Source: UBA2357 sp046295975
GTDB lineage: Bacteria; Pseudomonadota; Gammaproteobacteria; Burkholderiales; Rhodocyclaceae
Reading direction: 5' to 3'
NCBI GenBank assembly: GCA_046295975.1
Contig: JBKBMG010000016.1
Coordinates: forward strand, 29,245 to 93,244
DNA length: 64,000 bases
Positions 61,034 to 64,000 of this stretch are shown one piece after another. The notes under the pieces are model-generated. The model was not told the DNA's origin. It ran no database searches and was given only the letters and a program-made list of their open reading frames with translations. The position numbers and the translations under genes were made by a program. The number at the start of each line of letters is the position of its first letter. Within the stretch, counting starts at the first letter, position 1.

Positions 61034-63763
61034 TCAGGCGGCCTCGTCCAACAACTGGTTGGTCAGGTCGATAAGCTCGTCGATGTCCCGCGGCGTAAAC
61101 AGCGTTTCGACGCGGCCCACGCGCGAAAGCGGCGGTTCGCTGAGCGCGGCGCGGGTAATGCGGCCGTGGCGTAGCACGGCTGCCTTTACTGCGCGCAGGA
61201 AGTTAAGTTGGTTGGCGCGCAAATGGCCGTGTGCGGCAATGAAGGCGTTGAATGCGGCGTTGATGCGTTCTTCGCGGTTAGGCAGGTGAGCGTCCTCACA
61301 CAGCATGTGGCGCAGAAAGTCGGCCAGCGATGCGGCCGGAGCTTCGAAGGCCTTTCGAAGGGTGTCCTCGGTAACAAACAGGTCAGCTTGGTTTAGCGTG
61401 TCGCTGATACGTTCCAGCTCTTCATCGGCCAGGCTTTCGCCATTTTTGAGTTTGGCCAGCTCGGGAAGCTGGTCGGCCAGCCGGCGAACCAAGGCTTCTA
61501 CTTGTTCGCGGTAGCTTACGGCAAAGGCGCCTTCGCCCGTGGGGCCGTAAATGATCCAGCTGCGTTGGGTGATGCTGTCTGGCAAATTAACTTCCACGGT
61601 GTGGCCCGGCGTGCTGGTGCGGTAGCGCATCAGCGGGGCGAACACGGTTTGCAGGGTAGTCAGGCGGCCCCTATCCAGGTGCTGCCAAAAACCGGCCGAC
61701 TGCACCCAAGCGCGTTGCTCAGCCACGCGCTGTACCTGAGGGATGGTCTCGGCCAGACTGCCCACGGCTTCCTGGACACGCTCGCGCACCTTCGCTAGTT
61801 CAGTCGCATCGCCTTTGAGCCAGCCCACGGTGAGCCGCTCGCACCAGATGCGGAACTGGATCTCATCCAGGCCTGCCAGCGTGGTCAAGCGCATCAGGGG
61901 CGCAATGGTTTGGGATAGGTGTTCGATTGCGCTTTGACTGGGCGCAGGCCACTGCTGCGCCAGTGTGTCGAGTTCATCCCAATGGGGTCGTACATTGACG
62001 CTGCCCCGTGGCAACGCCTGCAGCATGGCGCGCAGATCGGCGATGGCGGTTTGAGTGTCGTACTTCTGGGCGTGCAGCAGTTGCCATTTTTCGAGCCGCA
62101 GGCGGAACAGGCGCACGGGTAGCGGTTCGCTCGGGTGGTCGACCTCGCCATCCGGTTTGAGCCTGAAATAGGCGAAATTCTTCCAGTGATCGATGATCAG
62201 GAAGTCTTTCTTGATCTCGCCGGTGGCTTTGTCGGTATGCAGGCGCGTACCCCGCCCGATCATCTGCCAGAACTTGACCTTGCTGAAGACGGGCTTAGCG
62301 AACACCAGATTCTGGATGGCAGGAACGTCCACGCCGGTGTCGAGCATGTCGACCGAGATGGCGACACGCGGCATGGCGCGATACTTGAAATCATCCAGTG
62401 TGGCGTCGGCGCGCTCCATGTGGCTGTCGATGATCTCAGCCATGCCTTGGCGCTGCAGCTCCGGGAAAAGGCGGTTGAAACTTTCGTACAGCCGCTTGGC
62501 GTGAGCATGGCTGACCGCGAAGATGATGGACTTATGCGGCAGGCCGCGCACATCCTTGCGGCTCTTGTCCATGAATTCACGGACCATGGCATCGTTGGTG
62601 CCCTGGTTGATGATGCCCTTTTCGATGTCGCTGCCATCGAAGTTGAGCTCGTCGAGTTCCACGCCCTGATCGCGGGCCATCTGCTTCAGTGGCTCGGGCA
62701 GTGCATCACCCTGAATGCCTTGGAGTTGGAAGTTGGTTTGTGCGTCCAGCACGCGATAGTTCACCAGATTCCGGTCGGCGATGGCCTGCTCGTAGCTGTA
62801 GTAGTAGCTAGGCGCGCCGTCGCCGCAATCAAACAGCTCAAACGTGTTGTGGTCGATGTAGTCGGTTGGGGTCGCGGTCAGTCCGAGCTGAATGGCATCG
62901 AAATGATCGAAGATGGCCTTGTAGCGCTGATAGATGGAACGATGGCTTTCATCGGCGACGATCAGATCGTAGTACCCCGCCGACAGGCGCGAATACACCT
63001 GCATCATGCTGGGGTAGGTGGAGAACTGAATGCGTGCGCCGGAGGTCCCGCCGGACTCGATACGCGCCAGGCTTTCGGTCGGCAGATGGGTCTTGAACTC
63101 CGACATGGCCTGGCGAACCAACTCCCGACGGTCGGCCAGGAACAGCACGCGCTGTATCCGTTTTGAACGCAGCAGGGTGTCAACAAGGGCGATGGTCGTT
63201 CGCGTCTTGCCGGTGCCAGTGGCCATCACCAACAGGAACTTGCGCTTGGCGGCGTCCACCCCTTCCGTGACACGGCGTATGGCTTCGTTTTGATAGTCAC
63301 GGCCGGCGATGTCGGCGTTGATGGAAACACCACCCAGTGGTTCAGCGAACCGGCGCTGATGCCGCAGTCGCTCTAGATCATCCCGCGTGTAAAAGCCGGA
63401 GACCTTTCGGGGCGCGTAGCGTTCGCGATCCCAAAACTGAATCTCCTTGCCGTTGGTGAGGAAGATAAACGGATCACTACCAAATTTGGCTTTGATTGCA
63501 TCCGCGTAATCCGCAGCTTGGCGCTTCCCTGCGAGTTCATCGCGGGAGGAACGTTTGGCCTCGACTACGGAAATTGGTTTGCCATCTGAACCTAGAAGGA
63601 CGTAATCAGCAAACTGCTCACCACCGTAGCCGTCATCGGGTTCGCTAGTTTTGAGGAGGAACTCTTCAAGGAGGGAGCGCCGATTTCGGGACCAGCCTGC
63701 GTGAGCAAGCTGCGCATCGATGACCTCAGTGCGTGTCTGCGCTTCATTGCGAGTTGAGGTCAT
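61034..63763 (-). CDS. hsdR: Type I restriction enzyme, HsdR endonuclease/translocase subunit
   Basis: 909 residues. The N-terminal PD-(D/E)xK nuclease has Asp53, Glu68 and Lys70 in ADYVLLGSDGKPISVVEAKR. The SF2 translocase has Walker A MATGTGKT (180-187), DEAH-box variant VADESHRS (DESH 271-274), the LTATP motif III, and later helicase motifs (VDMLDTGVDVPAIQNLVFAKPVFS; MIGRGTRL). The C-terminal domain is EcoEI-like. It translocates DNA and cuts unmethylated sites in complex with HsdM and HsdS. It appears intact, but without a working HsdM it should be inactive. hsdM starts 20 bases after its stop; its ATG overlaps the stop of the upstream HTH gene. Confidence 0.94.
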   Translation of the reverse strand: MTSTRNEAQTRTEVIDAQLAHAGWSRNRRSLLEEFLLKTSEPDDGYGGEQFADYVLLGSDGKPISVVEAKRSSRDELAGKRQAADYADAIKAKFGSDPFIFLTNGKEIQFWDRERYAPRKVSGFYTRDDLERLRHQRRFAEPLGGVSINADIAGRDYQNEAIRRVTEGVDAAKRKFLLVMATGTGKTRTTIALVDTLLRSKRIQRVLFLADRRELVRQAMSEFKTHLPTESLARIESGGTSGARIQFSTYPSMMQVYSRLSAGYYDLIVADESHRSIYQRYKAIFDHFDAIQLGLTATPTDYIDHNTFELFDCGDGAPSYYYSYEQAIADRNLVNYRVLDAQTNFQLQGIQGDALPEPLKQMARDQGVELDELNFDGSDIEKGIINQGTNDAMVREFMDKSRKDVRGLPHKSIIFAVSHAHAKRLYESFNRLFPELQRQGMAEIIDSHMERADATLDDFKYRAMPRVAISVDMLDTGVDVPAIQNLVFAKPVFSKVKFWQMIGRGTRLHTDKATGEIKKDFLIIDHWKNFAYFRLKPDGEVDHPSEPLPVRLFRLRLEKWQLLHAQKYDTQTAIADLRAMLQALPRGSVNVRPHWDELDTLAQQWPAPSQSAIEHLSQTIAPLMRLTTLAGLDEIQFRIWCERLTVGWLKGDATELAKVRERVQEAVGSLAETIPQVQRVAEQRAWVQSAGFWQHLDRGRLTTLQTVFAPLMRYRTSTPGHTVEVNLPDSITQRSWIIYGPTGEGAFAVSYREQVEALVRRLADQLPELAKLKNGESLADEELERISDTLNQADLFVTEDTLRKAFEAPAASLADFLRHMLCEDAHLPNREERINAAFNAFIAAHGHLRANQLNFLRAVKAAVLRHGRITRAALSEPPLSRVGRVETLFTPRDIDELIDLTNQLLDEAA

Positions 63764-63918
63764 GCGGAGCTGTCTCCACCCTTATGTTCATCCGCACCAC
63801 CCGCACGCACCCATTCATCGACCTCGGACAGCTGAAATTTCCACAGCCGTCCGATCTTGTGCGCAGGTAAGCCTTTTCGCTCTCGCCAGCGATAGACGGT
63901 GTCCTTCACTACGCCTAA
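63760..63918 (-). pseudogene. Excisionase/AlpA-like helix-turn-helix protein, 5' end cut by an insertion sequence
   Basis: The minus-strand frame just upstream of hsdR encodes LGVVKDTVYRWRERKGLPAHKIGRLWKF, then QLSEVDEWVRAGGADEHKG and a few residues to the stop. This is the classic excisionase-family (MerR/AlpA-like) HTH, usually about 65 residues starting with an MxxxxLTxxEIAxxLG segment. That N-terminal part is missing: the frame runs into the insertion-sequence end at 63918/63919 and meets a stop at 63931-63933. Its TGA overlaps the hsdR ATG. Such small HTH genes often precede type I or mobile defence operons and could regulate them. Confidence 0.75.
63915..63918. other. CTAA target duplication (one side) of the insertion sequence
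   Basis: CTAA fits the YTAR target preference of the IS5 group and abuts the element's end at 63919. The second copy would lie beyond the window. Confidence 0.5.
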
Positions 63919-64000
63919 GGAAGCTCTGATCTATTCAGAGCCGGTAAAATATCGAGGTCATAATCTGCCCCGCCGCCATGAAACAGACGACCTTCGCCTC
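63919..64000 (+). mobile_element. IS5-type insertion sequence, left end (truncated by window)
   Basis: The element begins at GGAAGCTCTGATC, directly after CTAA. A subterminal hairpin GCTCTGA-TCTAT-TCAGAGC (63922-63940) and AT-rich leader follow, then the start of a transposase gene (ATG 63978, MKQTTFAS). That N-terminus resembles IS5-family transposases. The rest lies outside the window, so the family call is provisional. Confidence 0.6.
63978..64000 (+). CDS. Transposase, IS5-family-like, N-terminal codons only
   Basis: Only seven to eight codons are visible (MKQTTFAS). They resemble the start of IS5-family transposases (DDE type). Position is about 60 bases inside the IS end, the usual distance. 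The call rests on these few residues and the element boundary. Confidence 0.5.

Overview
The window is high-GC chromosomal DNA. Gene content and protein style point to a Rhodocyclales-type betaproteobacterium (Azoarcus, Aromatoleum, Thauera or Zoogloea relatives). This is an inference from pilMNOPQ-aroKB-dgt-gltBD synteny, a MaoC-Pta fusion next to ackA, and a large acyl-CoA degradation locus. No rRNA, tRNA or CRISPR array was found.

Region 1 (1-19.2 kb) is a fatty-acid locus, all on the + strand. It starts with an export-like set (DUF1302 barrel protein, DUF1329 protein, YCF48 propeller, MMPL/RND permease). A PsrA-like TetR regulator follows, with a strong promoter overlapped by a CAAAC-N4-GTTTG operator. 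Then come a FadE-type dehydrogenase, a FadI-type thiolase, a DegV protein, two multifunctional beta-oxidation proteins of opposite domain order, a hot-dog thioesterase, a second thiolase and an enoyl-CoA hydratase.

Region 2 (19.2-31.8 kb) is mixed housekeeping: GrpB, a Nudix hydrolase, pterin carbinolamine dehydratase, a GDSL autotransporter esterase, ubiD, a small membrane protein, dacB, lysA, lptM, cyaY and mrcA. The esterase promoter region carries an exact inverted copy of the 20-base psrA operator, which links surface lipolysis to beta-oxidation.

Region 3 (31.9-53.2 kb) is core: pilMNOPQ-aroK-aroB-dgt, then gltB-gltD behind a leader with a strong promoter and two consecutive intrinsic-terminator-like hairpins. 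A TauE transporter, the MaoC-Pta/AckA pair, glmU and glmS follow.

Region 4 (53.2-64 kb) is an accessory defence island directly downstream of glmS, all on the - strand. In transcription order it holds an excisionase-like HTH gene cut by an IS5-type insertion sequence, hsdR, an hsdM split by a 127-bp tandem duplication, an hsdS with an extra C-terminal domain, and an overlapping AAA ATPase-HNH nuclease pair resembling Septu PtuAB. Except for the hsdM break, the genes overlap by a few bases or nearly abut, so it looks like one operon. The duplication would leave the methylase OFF, and losing one copy would restore an 825-residue HsdM.
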